NCBI GenBank assembly: GCA_019426215.1
Contig: CM033391.1
Span: 6,870,708-6,934,707 of the forward strand
Reading direction: 5' to 3'
From: Buddleja alternifolia
Lineage: Eukaryota; Streptophyta; Magnoliopsida; Lamiales; Scrophulariaceae
Length of the DNA: 64,000 bases
The notes beneath the pieces are model-generated. The model had not been told where the DNA came from and made no database searches. It saw only the letters and a program-made list of their open reading frames with translations. Both the position numbers and the translations under genes were made by a program. Within the stretch, counting starts at the first letter, position 1, and every line of letters begins with the position of its first letter. Below are positions 9,628 to 21,654 of the stretch, one piece after another.

Positions 9628-11481
9628 CAATCTCTGATTTCTGTATTTAATTGATAACGTGATTATGTGTTTTTCTGCGTTTTTGAATATGTTTTTCATG
9701 ATAGTAATCCAAGATTTTTCTGCGTTTAATTCATGTATGTTTTAGTATGATGACTTGTGAATTGAAAGATCTAATTTTTGTGAGAATCGGGTCGGAAAAA
9801 CTCCGCGACGAGCGTGATGAAAACAACGTGCTCAGCGCGCAGACAGCACACGTTGTGCGTGCAGTAGGTGGCTTTCAGGCCACCCGCTGCGCGCACGATG
9901 CCGTGCGCTGGACTTGGCCACTCGGCCGAGCTCAAGGTCGTGCGTCTGGCGCACGTGGGCCCTATTTTGTGGGCCCGGCTCCATGACCCTAGTCCTAACG
10001 GATAGGGTTATTTTTCCTCGAGTCTAATTTCTTAAATAAATGGGTTTTGGGCTATTTTAATTATCCGGGTGGGTCAAAAGGATGATGACCCGAATTTAAT
10101 TAAATAAGCCCAAATTGTTTTAATTAAAATTATGGACTCTTCAGTAAATTAGTTTTGGGCCTAATTAATTAAAATTAAATATGCCAATGGTTGGTAATTT
10201 ATATTTTATGAAATCAAGCCCAAATTGTTTTTATTGAATATTATTAATTTAAGTGAAATAATTAATTAATGGTTCTTGGAGAATTTTTTAATTAAGTTAA
10301 TTATTTAAATTAAAGATTCTCACTACATGGTTTATTGTCATGATTATCAATAAAATTTGGAATTTTATTGAGGAAGTTAATTAGTTGGACTAATTAATTA
10401 TTAACTTAATCACCAACATAATTGCTTTATTTTTCGCGAGTATGTATTATATGATGGTGACATTGTCCATGGGCTTAGGTTATTTCTTTTGATTGTATTT
10501 CCTTTTATGGGTTGTAAGGGCCGGTTTTGAGCCCGTTTATTTTTATTTCTAGAATTATGTATAGGTTGTTCAATAATCTCATGTAATAGATAGAAATAGA
10601 ATAGGCATTTCAAGAGGAGATCAATCCAAAAGAAGAGGAGCTTGGAGCCCACGAAGAATAGCTAGGCTTATTTTTTCTTTTAATGATGGTCCATTGGCTT
10701 GGGCCCTCTAGATAAAGCCCATGGACATATGTATTAGTTTATTGATTTCGATGCATGTTCATTAGTTGTATGAAGCATGTATGTTATCAATATGCGCTAT
10801 ATAAATTGAATAATGTGCAAAGTGAGAATTAGATAAATGTTTAGAACATGAATTCTCCCAAACAAAAATTATACTAAGTTAGTAAGGGGTGCTAGGCATC
10901 CTTTCCCTCCACTAAACTTAATAAAATTAAGTATTAAACCTAGTATATGGCATCTTTCCAGTAAGTGGAGGTCATATATCAAGATTTAATTCTAGAATTT
11001 TATTAAGTGCATTAGATGCCTTAATCGAGACATATTTCACCCCAAATATCGTTAAAGGGTTGCAAGGTGAAATTCAAATGTTAGATTATGAGGAGTTAGT
11101 GGGAGTAAACTTAGATAATCCACAAAGCCTATAAATCGTTAAAGGGTTGCGGTTTTGGTGTATTATGGGAAAAAGAAGATTGAACCATCTATTGGATAGA
11201 TTGATGTTGGATATCACTTTAATTAAATAATGGACCAAATATCGTTAAAGGGTTGCCATCCATTAGATTAATTAAATAACTCAATCCCCACCACGAAGTA
11301 CATTATAACGATCACTTCTGTTTTTCACTGTGGGAGTGTGAATCTCGAAACATGTAGTGGGAGCCAAGTTATAAGTCGAAATCCTTGATTTTAAACATGG
11401 TTTTAGTTTAGTTACACAAGTCTAATAAAGTCTGGTTTATTTTCTGCAGCTATTTTTGGATTTATCTCTCTCAAAACAAAA
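9628..11481 (+). other. Long untranslated leader of copia element 1
   Basis: 1.85 kb separates the PBS from the gag ATG. A GC-rich block (about 9780-9990) can fold: GCGCGCAG (9835-9842) pairs with CTGCGCGC (9887-9894), enclosing GGTGGC (9867-9872) with GCCACC (9879-9884). Further on, the 16-nt word ATCGTTAAAGGGTTGC occurs exactly at 11048-11063, 11135-11150 and 11241-11256. Leaders of this kind usually hold packaging or dimerisation signals, but no function is proven. The short open frame at 9747-9986 crosses the hairpin and looks fortuitous. Confidence 0.7.
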
Positions 11482-12660
11482 ATGACTATCAACCCACTTT
11501 CCGTTTTACTCGAAAAGAACATCCTTACCGGACCCAACTACGTGGATTGGCTAAGGAACTTGAGAATAGTTCTCAACATGGAGTCCTTGGGATATGTGTT
11601 GGACACAGACATCCCTGCTCCTCCTGCCAGAACACGTGCCAACGAGGAAGAAGTCCAAGCTCATGAAAAATGGGTAAAGGACGACGTCCGAGTGCGTGGG
11701 TATATTCTTGGCTCAATGACAAACGAGTTTCAGAGGTCCCACGAGAAGATGACCACAGCGAGGGCTATCTTGGCACACTTGGTCGAGCTCTATGATGAGC
11801 ACAGCCGTACTTCCAGATATGAGATATCTAAAGAGCTCTTCGGGACCAAAATGAGAGAAGGTGAGAAAGTTGGGGATCATGTCCTCAAGATGATCCTGAG
11901 GATCGAGAGATTGGAGGCTCTCGATTTTACAATGAACCCACATCTTCAAACCGATCTTATTTTGCAGTCTCTTCCTGATTCTTTTTCCCAATTTGTCATG
12001 AACTTCAATTGCAATGAGATTGAATGCAACTTAGCTAGGCTAATGAATAAATTAAACACTGCACAATCTCAATTGAAGCCCAAGGGAAAGGAAACTACAT
12101 TGGTTATCTCTTTTGGGCCCAAACGGGCGAAAAATAAGAAGAAGAAAACCAAGAAGCAGAGTGGCGAGCTTGGAGCTCACGGTGGTGTCGATAAAGGAAA
12201 AGGGAAACCTCCTATGAATCAAAAGCGTAAGGGGCCACAAAAGACAGACAGATGCCTACACTGCGGTGAGCTGGGCCACTGGAGGAGGAACTGTCCGAAC
12301 ATGGGGCCGGGCGCACAAGGTATGGAACTTTATGTTCATGAAACTTATTGTTCTATGACCGTCTTCTCCACATCTTGGATTCTTGATTCTGGAGCTAGTG
12401 CTCACATTTGTTGTATGAATCAGGATCTGGTGCGAGGAAGGAAGCTGGACAGTGATGAGGTGAAGATAAAAGTAGGCAGCGTGCATAGCGTCGCAGCTAC
12501 TAGAATTGGATCTACCTCATTACTTTTAAATTTTGGACATATACTATTTCTGGATAATGTTTTAGTTTTGCCCAATGGGCTTAAAAACATTATTTCTATT
12601 CCCGTTTTAGTTAAACTTGGTTATACTATCCGTTTTATTGATGAACGATGCAATATTTAT
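11482..12660 (+). pseudogene. Copia gag and start of protease, interrupted by a solo LTR
   Basis: 393 codons are open from the ATG at 11482 to the insertion point. Residues ~1-210 form the copia capsid region (retrotran_gag/UBN2 type). A Lys-rich linker (KNKKKKTKK) precedes the zinc knuckle CLHCGELGHWRRNC (CX2CX4HX4C). The aspartic protease motif WILDSGASAHIC follows; the active-site D-S-G is intact. The frame runs directly into the TGATAAG start of the inserted LTR, where TGA acts as a stop. On the far side the same frame resumes at 14078 after one copy of the target duplication, so the ORF was open when the LTR jumped in. Gag would form virus-like particles in the cytoplasm. Confidence 0.88.
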
Positions 12661-14072
12661 TGATAAGCCCATATTTTACAGTATTTTATGCCCCATTGTA
12701 ATATGATTTGATCGTTACTTTGATCATTTTTTATCCCTCATAATGCTTTGATTGGTATATATTTTGTTTTGTAGGATAAAAGTTGATTTACGCATGAAAG
12801 ACGAGAAAAGAGATCCAAATTGAGCTTGAAATTGAAGAAAGAAACAAAAGAAGATAGTTGACGAAAGATTTTACACAATGCTCATATATAAATGAAGTTT
12901 TCGTCCTCGTACAGGCCGAATCATACTAAGGTTTCTTCTTCAATATTTTAGATCTATTTCTTAGCTTCGCGTAGCAACTTGAATCAACTCAATCCGACAT
13001 TTGTAGAGAGAGTTATGATCAAAATACGAAAGCTGTGAATTCTGCGTCAGAGGACCACGGTCTGATAAGAGTTTGTGCCGCGGTCCAATTCTCCCGAAGC
13101 CCTAAAATTAAGTCCGCCGTTTTCTCCCTTTATAACACACTTTTCTCTGGGAAAACACTTGTTCTAAAAACACATAGGGAAGCCATAGGAAGACCCAAGG
13201 AAGCTTGAGGAGCCATTTTCATCATCAAAAGCTTGGATTCACACCTTGTAATAGGGAGTAATTCAACTCTTTCTCTTTGATTAGTTTATCAACTATGTCT
13301 TATAGAATTGTTGAATCATTTGTTATTGTAAGTATGAGCTAAGCATCTTTGTGGTTGGGTTATGTAAATACTTTGTGATGTTTTGTGTTTAATGAATGAT
13401 TAATTTCCGGATTTATTACATTCTTGTTACATGTTTGATTTTATGCTTAATGCTTTCACATGAATGATCACCATGTGTTTGATATAATGCTTTGTCTTGA
13501 GACCGAGAGGAGATAGATAAAGGGAGATCGAAAAATCAAACATCATAACGTAACAATTGACTAGAGATAGAATCGATTGCGTTGTGTGGCTTTTTGTGAT
13601 AAGATGACCCGATTGAATGTAGGATCTTCGTAAGCAAGGAATTCCTTTGAACCTAAATGCATGTTAGTTAATTCAATCTTCACTATAGAGATATAGGAAG
13701 TTGTTAACTAGTATAGGCTTGTTATTTCAAGAGATTGAATAATAAATACATTAGGGGGTTTCGCCATAACAAGAGCGTTCTAAAAATCCGGATAATTGAG
13801 AGTTCATGAACATAGAATAGAACATAGTAGGATCATAACCCAATCACCTCTTTCCATTCGATTTATTATCTTGTTTATCACATAGTTGTCTTTGATTATT
13901 TTCATAGTATAATCAACCATCATCTTATAATTTGATTTAGCTTAGAGTTAGATAATATAGCAATTACGAGCATTGAATCCAATTGTCCCTGTGGAGACGA
14001 TACACCCCGGGCTAAATAGTCCACTTTATTACTTTGCACGACCTAGTATACTTGCTAGGATTTCGCGTGTCA
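12661..14072 (+). mobile_element. Ty3/gypsy-type solo LTR (1412 bp) nested in the copia ORF
   Basis: It starts TGATAAGCCC and ends TTTCGCGTGTCA. The 5-bp duplication TTTAT flanks it at 12656-12660 and 14073-14077. There is no internal region, PBS or coding sequence, as expected after unequal recombination between two LTRs. The 3' end (a CACGACC word, ACTTGCT, GGATTT, CGTGTCA) resembles the LTRs at 45558 and 59711, suggesting related Tat/Retand-like gypsy families. Orientation is taken from that match. Confidence 0.85.
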
Positions 14073-14077
14073 TTTAT

Positions 14078-16833
14078 TATGGTAATAAATTAGTAGGCTT
14101 TACTTCTTTAATAAATGGATTGTATTACCTTAATGTCTAGAATGAGTGTTCTGTGAATACTATACAAAGGAAACGTAGTAGGCTTGGAATAAACCAAAGA
14201 TTGATTTGGCATCTTAGACTAGGCCATGCCGGAGAACATAAAATTCGCAAAATGGAGAAAGATGGACTAATCGGTCCATTGGGATTGGATCCCTGTCTTA
14301 CTTGTGAATCTTGTCTCAAAGGCAATATGGCTAGATCCCCCTTCACAGGGACTTTTGAAAGAGCCTCACAAATCTTAGGCTTAGTGCACACTAATGTTTG
14401 TGGTCCATTTGGAGAAATGGCACGAGGAGGTTTTCTTTACTTCATCACCTTCACCGATGACCATTCAAGATATGGTCTAGTGTACATGATGAGGCATAAG
14501 TCTAAATCCATTGAAAAGTTCAAGGAATTCAAGGCTTTAGGGGAAAATCAAACTGGTCAACATATAAAAACCCTTCGATCAGATTGAGGAGGAGAATATA
14601 TGAGCGACGAGTTTGATGTATACCTCAGAGAGAATTGTATAGTATTACAGCTCACACCTCCAGCGACACCACAGTTAAATGGAGTAGCAAAGCGAAGGAA
14701 TCAAACCTTGTTGGACATGGTTCGCTCCATGCTCAGCTACACTGACTTACCCATTTCACTGTGGGGTCATGCGCTGCTTACATCTGTACACATTTTAAAT
14801 AGATGTCTGTCCAAGTATGTTCCTATGAAATATGGAGGAATAGGACACCAAGTCTTAATCACATCAAGATTTGGGGATGTCTAGCTTATGTCAAAAAGAC
14901 CAAAGTGGACAAGTTGGAGGCCAAATCCTTGCAGGGACGTTTCATTGGATATCCTGAGGATTCAATGGGATATCTCTTTTATCTGCATGATGATCAAAGG
15001 ATCATTGTAGCTTTACAAGCCCATTTTCTTGAAGATGAGTTCATTCAAGAAAGAGGAGCGAGTAGAAAGATTGTTCTAGAAGAACAAAATGAGACTACAA
15101 TGGATACATCTACACAGGAAGTGAGAATCGAACCTTCTGTAACACAACCACAATTGCGAAGATCAAGTAGAGTACCTCAACCGCCTGAGAGGTACGGATA
15201 TCTAGTACAGAGAGAGCTGGATCTTCATTCTGTATTAGAGGAGGATCATGGAGATGATTCCTCCACTTTTGATCAAGCTATGGTGGATGTGGATGCTACT
15301 AGATGGCGTGAAGCTATGCAAACTGAGATCGATTCGATGCATGCAAACCAAGTCTAGAAACTTATGGACCAACCTGAAGGGGTAAAACCAATCGGGTGCA
15401 AATGGATTTACAAGAGAAAGATTGGTGTTGATGGCAAGGTTGACACCTACAAAGACAGGCTAGTGGCGAAAGGGTATAGTCAAAAAGAAGGAATTGACTA
15501 CCAAGAAACCTTTTCGCCAGTGGCTATGATCAAATCAATAAGGATTCTACTTGCAATAGCCGCATACCTAGACTATGAAATATGGCAAATGAATGTCAAA
15601 ACTGCTTTCCTATATGGATTCCTAGAAGAAGACGTCTATATGGAACAGCCTAAAGGTTTTGTATCCGAGGAGCATACTCATAAGGTGTGTAAGCTTGAGA
15701 GATCCATTTATGGACTCAAGCAAGCGTCCTGTAGCTAGAATCTACGTTTTGATGAGGCTGTCAAAGGATTTGACTTCATCAAGAATGAAGACGATCCATG
15801 TGTTTACAAGAAGGTTAGTGGGAGCAAGATAACATTCCTTGTGTTATATGTAGATGACATATTACTCATAAGGAATGATATAGGAATGCTCACCACTATA
15901 AGGAAGTGGCTTTCGAGTACTTTCTTCATGAAAGACTTGGGAGAGGCAACTAATATTCTAGGGATTCGAATCTACAGAGATCGAACAAATAGAATGAGAG
16001 GGCTCTCTCAAGCCCTTTACTTAGAAAAGGTCCTAAAAAGATATAGGATGGAGGATTCTAAGAAAGGGTTCCTGCCAATGAGACATGGGATACATCTCTC
16101 AAAATCTATGTGTCCTCAAAGTGAGGAAGATAAAAAGAAAATGAGCATTGTACGCTATACATCAGCAGTGGGTAGCCTGATGTACGCAATGTTGTGTACA
16201 AGACCTGACATTGCTTATTCAGTAAGCGTTGTTAGTCGATTTCAAGCAAACCCAGGCAAGGAACATTGGATAGCTATAAATAATATCCTAAAGTATCTGA
16301 AGAGAACCAAGGATATGATTCTCATCTATGGGAGTGGTAGCCTAAGAGTGGATGGGTACACTGATTTGGATTTTCAATCTGATGTCGATGACCGGAAATC
16401 TACCTCAGGATTAGTATTCACCCTCAATGGTGAGGCGGTAACTTGGAAAAGTTCCAAGTAAAGCACAACCGTGGATTCCACTACAAACGCTGAATACATA
16501 GCTGCCTCTGAGGCAGCTAAAGAGGCTGTTTGGATAAGAAAGTTCATAGAAGAACTTCAAGTGGTTCCTAGCATAAAGCTCTCGTTGTCACTTTATTGTG
16601 ACAACACTGGAGCAATAGCGCAAGCAAAAGAACCTAGGTCCCACAACAAATCCAAACACATCGAGAGGAGATATCACATCATAAGAAAGATCATTGCACG
16701 AGGAGAAATATCTGTTCAGAAAATAGCCTCAGCTGACAATGTCGCTGATCCATCGACCAAGCCATTGGCACAGGCGGTGCTAGAAAAACATCTCGAAGGG
16801 ATGGGTATTAAATACCATAGAAAATGGCATTGA
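14078..16833 (+). pseudogene. Copia pol: integrase, reverse transcriptase, RNase H, degenerate
   Basis: The frame continues that of gag. GAG_pre-integrase lies at ~14190-14340 (the conserved LRLGHAG is visible). Integrase follows; its first catalytic Asp is replaced by Asn (AAT, 14393-14395), the second sits in RSD beside a stop, and the catalytic Glu is Lys (AAG, 14690-14692). Stops are at 14138-14140, 14585-14587, 15355-15357, 15736-15738 and 16459-16461, with one frameshift near 14820-14840. The four later stops sit where Arg/Gln or Trp codons are expected, so they fit C-to-T or G-to-A changes. RT keeps its polymerase motif YVDDI (from ~15847). RNase H runs from ~16350 to the end; the frame closes at 16833, 15 bp before the LTR. 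The product cannot be made. Confidence 0.88.
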
Positions 16834-16836
16834 GTG

Positions 16837-16848
16837 CAAGTGGAAGAT
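16837..16848 (+). other. Polypurine tract of copia element 1
   Basis: GCAAGTGGAAGA with one following T lies directly before the LTR start TGTTAGAG. It is a slightly degenerate form of the usual copia AGTGGGAGA tract. Confidence 0.6.
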
Positions 16849-18432
16849 TGTTAGAGTGTATGCCCTCAAATGCCATAAAAAGGATAGATTTATAGGGCAT
16901 TGACTTGTAACTAAACAATATCTTTTTATTATATATAAGGCATCGTCTTGTTGTTTTCTTATAGGCATTTGTAAGGTGTTAATAAACAACGTAAAGTCCT
17001 TGAGAATAAAGTCAAACCTTCTACTTCCTATGGGATAGGAAGAATGGCACTAGAAGGGTTTGATCCTTATTCTTTAAATAGAGTTCGCAAGTCTAAGAAA
17101 GTATTTGACTGGACATCAATACAGAACAAGGACTTGCATGATATAAGTTTCGACAGAGAAAGTGTCAGTCGAACACTATGGGAATGATAGTGGGAACTTA
17201 TGTCATGGACATATTAGTTGGACTAATATGTTCGAACACGGCTCGCATCGGTTTCATCACATAGGTATTCACTCACTGACAGTCAATGATGAAACTGATA
17301 AGCTGTGATAGGTACGCGTGAACCTTAGACCTGAGGAATCGAGTTGAAGATGTACTTGTGAAATCAAATCTGTCATTAGAGTAGTTAAATCCAAATCACC
17401 CTTTGGTGGGATCGACCTCGAAATGCGACTTGATGGGCAAGTAGCATTGTTAACTGATTAGCAAAATGGGATTTATTCTCTCATAAGTGAATGAGATAAA
17501 TATCCTATGCAGTCATGAATGAGTGAGGTTAATAGTCTTTGGCTAAAGCATAAAATGACCTCGATTCATTATGAGCTAAGCATATGGTCAAGTCATGTGA
17601 GTTTGACTAAAACCATGACTCTCACTTGATTGGAATATAAGAATAAAAGGTTTATACTCGTACGGTATTCACAGCGTATTTGGTTTGGAATGATCCTATT
17701 CATTCGTTCTCAATTGGGATACGATGTGAGCCACGTGACTGTTTAGGTGTTACTCACATCTTTTTGGTTTTCTCCCAATTGCCTTTTGAGACGAACCTAA
17801 AGAGTCGCGCTTAAAGGAAGTGCAAAAGGAAAATCATGGAAAAGACTTGAGAGAATTTTCGGTATTGGATATCGAGATTAATTAATTAATCATTAGATGA
17901 TTTTATTAATTAATTAAGTTAATGAATTAATTAATTCCTTAGAGGAATTTAATTATAAAATTAACATGGATTTAATTGATTATTTAATTTATTTATTGGA
18001 TAAATAATATTAATTATTTAATTAATTAAATAAACATAATAGGGCTAAAGCCCGATGGCTTTAAAGGCCATAAAGTGGGCGTCCATGAGGGGGTAATTTA
18101 GTCTAGGTTATTGTTTCATTGTAGTATAAATATACTACTTAGAGAAAATTAACCTAAGTGAATTAACGCAAAACTTTCTCTCCAAGTAAAAACACTTCAT
18201 CCTCTTTCTCTCTCTCTAGCCGTCTCCCTCGAGAGAAGAAGAAGATTTTCGTTTTTGACTCCGGCGTGGCAATTTAGAGACAGCGACAGATTTGCTGTTC
18301 AAGAAGGGATTGCAAAGCTGGTTCAGAATTCAACATACGCGAGAACGGTAATTGAATTCGAAACCCAATTTAAATACGAGAAATAGAGATGAGCCACTGA
18401 GTTATTTGATTTTATGCAATTTTTTCCCAAAA
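16849..18432 (+). repeat. 3' LTR of copia element 1
   Basis: It starts TGTTAGAGTG and ends CCCAAAA where the 5' LTR has CCCAACA, so one terminal base has changed. The end is fixed by the CATTA target duplication at 18433-18437. It has no SINE and contains the 28 bp missing from the 5' LTR. Confidence 0.88.
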
Positions 18433-18437
18433 CATTA

Positions 18438-19721
18438 ATCTAGGGGCTATTACATGAACAAAGATCCATGCTTGGGTGAGTATGAGATTGAACTACTCTG
18501 TTAGGATTCCTTGTTGGAATCCTAGTTGCATAGATGTCAGGTTAATCCTTATTGACCTGAAATGTCATGGCTGCGACGTGTGTTGCCTACTGCATTTTGA
18601 TGTGATCTCATGATTCCAGGAGAGTCACTAAATGGGATACGTTGGGTGTAGTCTCGCACTATGACGAAACAGATGACACCAATAAGGTATCCATCCAAGG
18701 GAGGATACCTGAAACTTTCTTATGCTGTTGCGTAATCTAAATGATCGAGAAAGTCTCTGGCCAGAGCAAATTCTTCAAGAGGGAGTGGTGGTCCCTGTTT
18801 GGAAAACTAGGTCATTAGAGCTCCAACAAAGTCATAGATTCTGAGTTATTGGGGTTTTGACTGGTACGCAAACCCTAGACCCAGACGAAAAAAATAATGG
18901 AGGGATTCGACTCACACGAAGACAGCAATCTGGAGAGGTTTGTTGTTCATTATTAATATCTAGGAAGTCATGGCAACGTTGTGAGACATCGAACTATGAC
19001 CAATAGGTGTCTTGAATTAATTGGGTGAGTTAATTCAAAGCCTAATTAATTATTTGGCTAAATAATTAATTAAAACAATGTGAGGATTGTCTAGCCTTTG
19101 AGGATAGGACCTATTGCTAGCTTATTAACGAGTCTAAAAGGTCACACACTTAACTTAGTGTAGTACCTTGGTAGAATTAATTAATTTGAATTAATTAATT
19201 AGGGAAAAAGAATAAATTACTTAAGTGAACTTAATTAATAAAAGTCTTATAATTTAATGTTGGAAATATTAAATTGGGAAAAGATTATTTAATTAATTAG
19301 TGGTCTAATTAATTAATATAAAAATATTTTAATTAATTAGTTAGTGATCTAAATAATTAATATGAAAATGATCTAATTAATTAATTAGTGGATATCATTA
19401 ATTAAGTAAGAAGAGATTGAGAAGGAAAGGAAGCTTGCTAGGGTTTTGAAACCATGGTAGTACACGCCTGAAGGAGGCGCTTTTGGGGTTATAAAACCCC
19501 AGTATGAGGTGCCTCCCTCAGTATGTTTGGTGGCATAATTTGTTTTCTTCCATTTCTCTAGAAGCCATATATTTGATATCCTCTTTGCTAGAACCAGTAG
19601 AAAATATCTAGGGTACGAGCTAAGGTGTGGATACTGTTAGAGAAGCTGTGCTGAATTAAAGCGTTGAAGCAAACAAGTCGGGAGAATTGGTTGGAGCAAA
19701 ACCGTTCTCTCCACAGAGTCG
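18438..19721. other. Older LTR-like remnant flanking the copia insertion
   Basis: No ORF is supported. The sequence continues that of 7610-7762 once the copia element is removed. It has TTAATTAATT-rich tracts (19015-19400), a segment around 19440-19510 reading GGGTTTTGAAACC and TATAAAACCCC, and the general make-up of a copia LTR. I found no second copy to confirm this. Confidence 0.35.
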
Positions 19722-19730
19722 GAGGCTTTT

Positions 19731-20644
19731 GGGAAAAATTGCAACATTCATACACTATGTTGGCCTACTGGCAATTTGGGTACATTAACTTGCAAAAATC
19801 GGCAATTTTGGTAAATTGCAGCTGAAAATTTGGGGATTTTGACTGATTTGGAGTTATTTTTTTTACCAAATTACCTTCAAAATAGCATTTTTATTAAAAT
19901 AATTATTTTAATTAAAATAGTTATTTTAATAATTATTTTTATTAAAAATAGTATTTTAATAAACTTAATTTTAAAAATTAAATAAAAAAGAAAAGGTGGA
20001 GGGTTGGGGGGGAGGAACAGTGTTGTCTTCCCCACCCCACCCTACCCTACCCTCACACGCACACACACAGTCCACACACACACATATATATATATATGTA
20101 TATACACGCACACACGCATATATATACACACACACACAAACACACACAGTCACATATATATATACACACGCATAAATATACACACACACACATATATATA
20201 TATATATACACACACACACATACACACAACACACGGTCGTTGGTGATGCAGAGGGTTTGAGCGGGGGGTGGGGGGGTGAAACGTGATGCAGGGGTTGGGG
20301 GTGGGGTGGGTTCTTTTTTTTTAATGAAATAATAAAAAAAATTAGTTTATATTTAAATAAAAAATCCAAATTTAAGTCAAAATCAATTAAAATCTCTAAT
20401 TTCAGTCAAAATCCCCAAAATTTAGTCAAAATCCCCAATTTCAGTCAAAATCTCCAAAATTTAGTCAAAATCTCCAATTTTAGTCAAAATCCCCAAATTT
20501 TCCGGCCAAATTCAATTTTCCTGTGCAATTTGTACCAAAATTGCCGATTTTTGCAAGTTAATGTATCCAAATTGCCAGTAGGCCAACTTAAAGTACTAAA
20601 AAAACGTGCACGCCAACATAGTGTATGAATATTGCAATTTTTCC
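19731..20644. mobile_element. Mutator-like non-autonomous element (914 bp)
   Basis: Long imperfect terminal inverted repeats start GGGAAAAATTGCAAC on the left and end ATTGCAATTTTTCC on the right. They pair over about 100 bp each, including the matching 'cattcatacactatgttgg' and 'acttgcaaaaatcggcaatt' segments. A 9-bp duplication with one mismatch (GAGGCTTTT, 19722-19730; GAGACTTTT, 20645-20653) fits the Mutator superfamily. The interior has an A/T-rich part, a G-rich part and a CA/TA microsatellite. There is no transposase. It ends about 350 bp upstream of the TATA-like site of the MOM1-like gene. Confidence 0.85.
20045..20236. repeat. CA/TA microsatellite inside the Mutator-like element
   Basis: Alternating (CA)n and (TA)n blocks with occasional CG steps. 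ORFs on both strands here are translation of low-complexity DNA. Confidence 0.9.
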
Positions 20645-20993
20645 GAGACTTTTGCTACCCGAATTAATTTTTGGTGTTTAGATAATCAAAAGGTAAGTTT
20701 AGCGAAACACCCTACGAATGTTTTTGCGATATGATGGTTTCATGTCTTGCCTTATCTTTGTTTAGGAATTGTGCTTTGTAAAATTTTCATTCTCTGTTAC
20801 CGCTGCGTGCACAATCCTAGGGATTAAACCGCTTCATCCAAACAAATAAAGGTAAACTGCGTCAGTCAACATTCTCACCCTAAGATGTCAAATTTTTCAA
20901 AGTTATGGGATTAAAATGGAACTCAAAACCCCTAAAATTAGTGGCAAGGGCAAAAATGGAAACAAAAGAGTTCAGACGCCAGCCCATCAGTTG

Positions 20994-21002
20994 CTATAAA
21001 TA
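20994..21002 (+). promoter_or_regulatory. Possible TATA box of the MOM1-like gene
   Basis: CTATAAATA lies about 650 bp before the first exon I can model. A transcription start near 21025-21030 and a 5' UTR intron ending at 21654 would fit. No other promoter signal is clear. Confidence 0.4.
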
Positions 21003-21654
21003 CATAACAAAACAAACTGCTCCTGCAAAGTTTTTGGGTAGTAAGTAGTACATGTGCTCTGTTTTTCCCTTGCTCAACACTTCATTCTTGATGTGTGATT
21101 AACTCTCTGTCCCTTTAATGGTGTATCAATATTAGGCGCAAAATAAACTTGATCTTAATAATGCAAACGAAATAGGTAACCTCCGATTACTTGAGAAATC
21201 CAATATAGAGATTTTCTGAAACAGGGTTGCATTAATAAATTTTTTGCAAAATTTTTAGAGTTCTCTACCTAAAACTCTTGATTCCAGAATCTAGGGTTTT
21301 AGTTCCCGTTGAAAGGTACATTTTTGTTTTTCAAAATTGTGATATTTCTTTCATGCATTGGCCGCGGATTGATATTTGTTCTGTTTATATGGGTTTTCGT
21401 ATATAAGTATTCTTTGAAAGGATTATAGTTGTTGAGTTGGTGGGTTTGTGGAACAACTGTTAAAACTTCTAATAACATCATTAATGGCAGATGATAGTTT
21501 TAATGGGCTTTTTCTCCTTAAGATTCTAATGTTCATAAGTTAATCATCCATGCATGAATATTAGTTTTTTTGCCTATTATATTTTGTATCTTTGCTTGGG
21601 AATATACATGCTGTGAAACAGTTCTCAGTTAGCAAATTTGTTTCTATATTGCAG

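Larger units (their letters stand above)
7768..18432 (+). mobile_element. Complete Ty1/copia retrotransposon, inactive, with nested insertions
   Basis: The LTRs are at 7768-9614 and 16849-18432. The 5-bp target duplication CATTA is at 7763-7767 and 18433-18437. Order: LTR, PBS for initiator Met tRNA, 1.85-kb leader, gag with zinc knuckle, protease, integrase, reverse transcriptase, RNase H, LTR; integrase before RT is the copia order. Two later insertions are visible: a SINE in the 5' LTR and a solo LTR at the gag/protease to integrase boundary. In the first ~175 bp the two LTRs differ at about six positions, so the insertion is not very young. The long LTR and leader suggest an Angela- or TAR-like group, but this is inference. 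The coding region has five stops and one frameshift. Confidence 0.92.

Noticed and set aside
9747..9986. 79-codon ORF in the copia leader
   Set aside because: It overlaps a GC-rich foldable region; its composition follows the local bias, with no domain.
19971..20369. ORFs on both strands through the CA/TA microsatellite
   Set aside because: They consist of low-complexity residues (runs of Tyr, Ile, Cys, Val, His and Thr) caused by the microsatellite.
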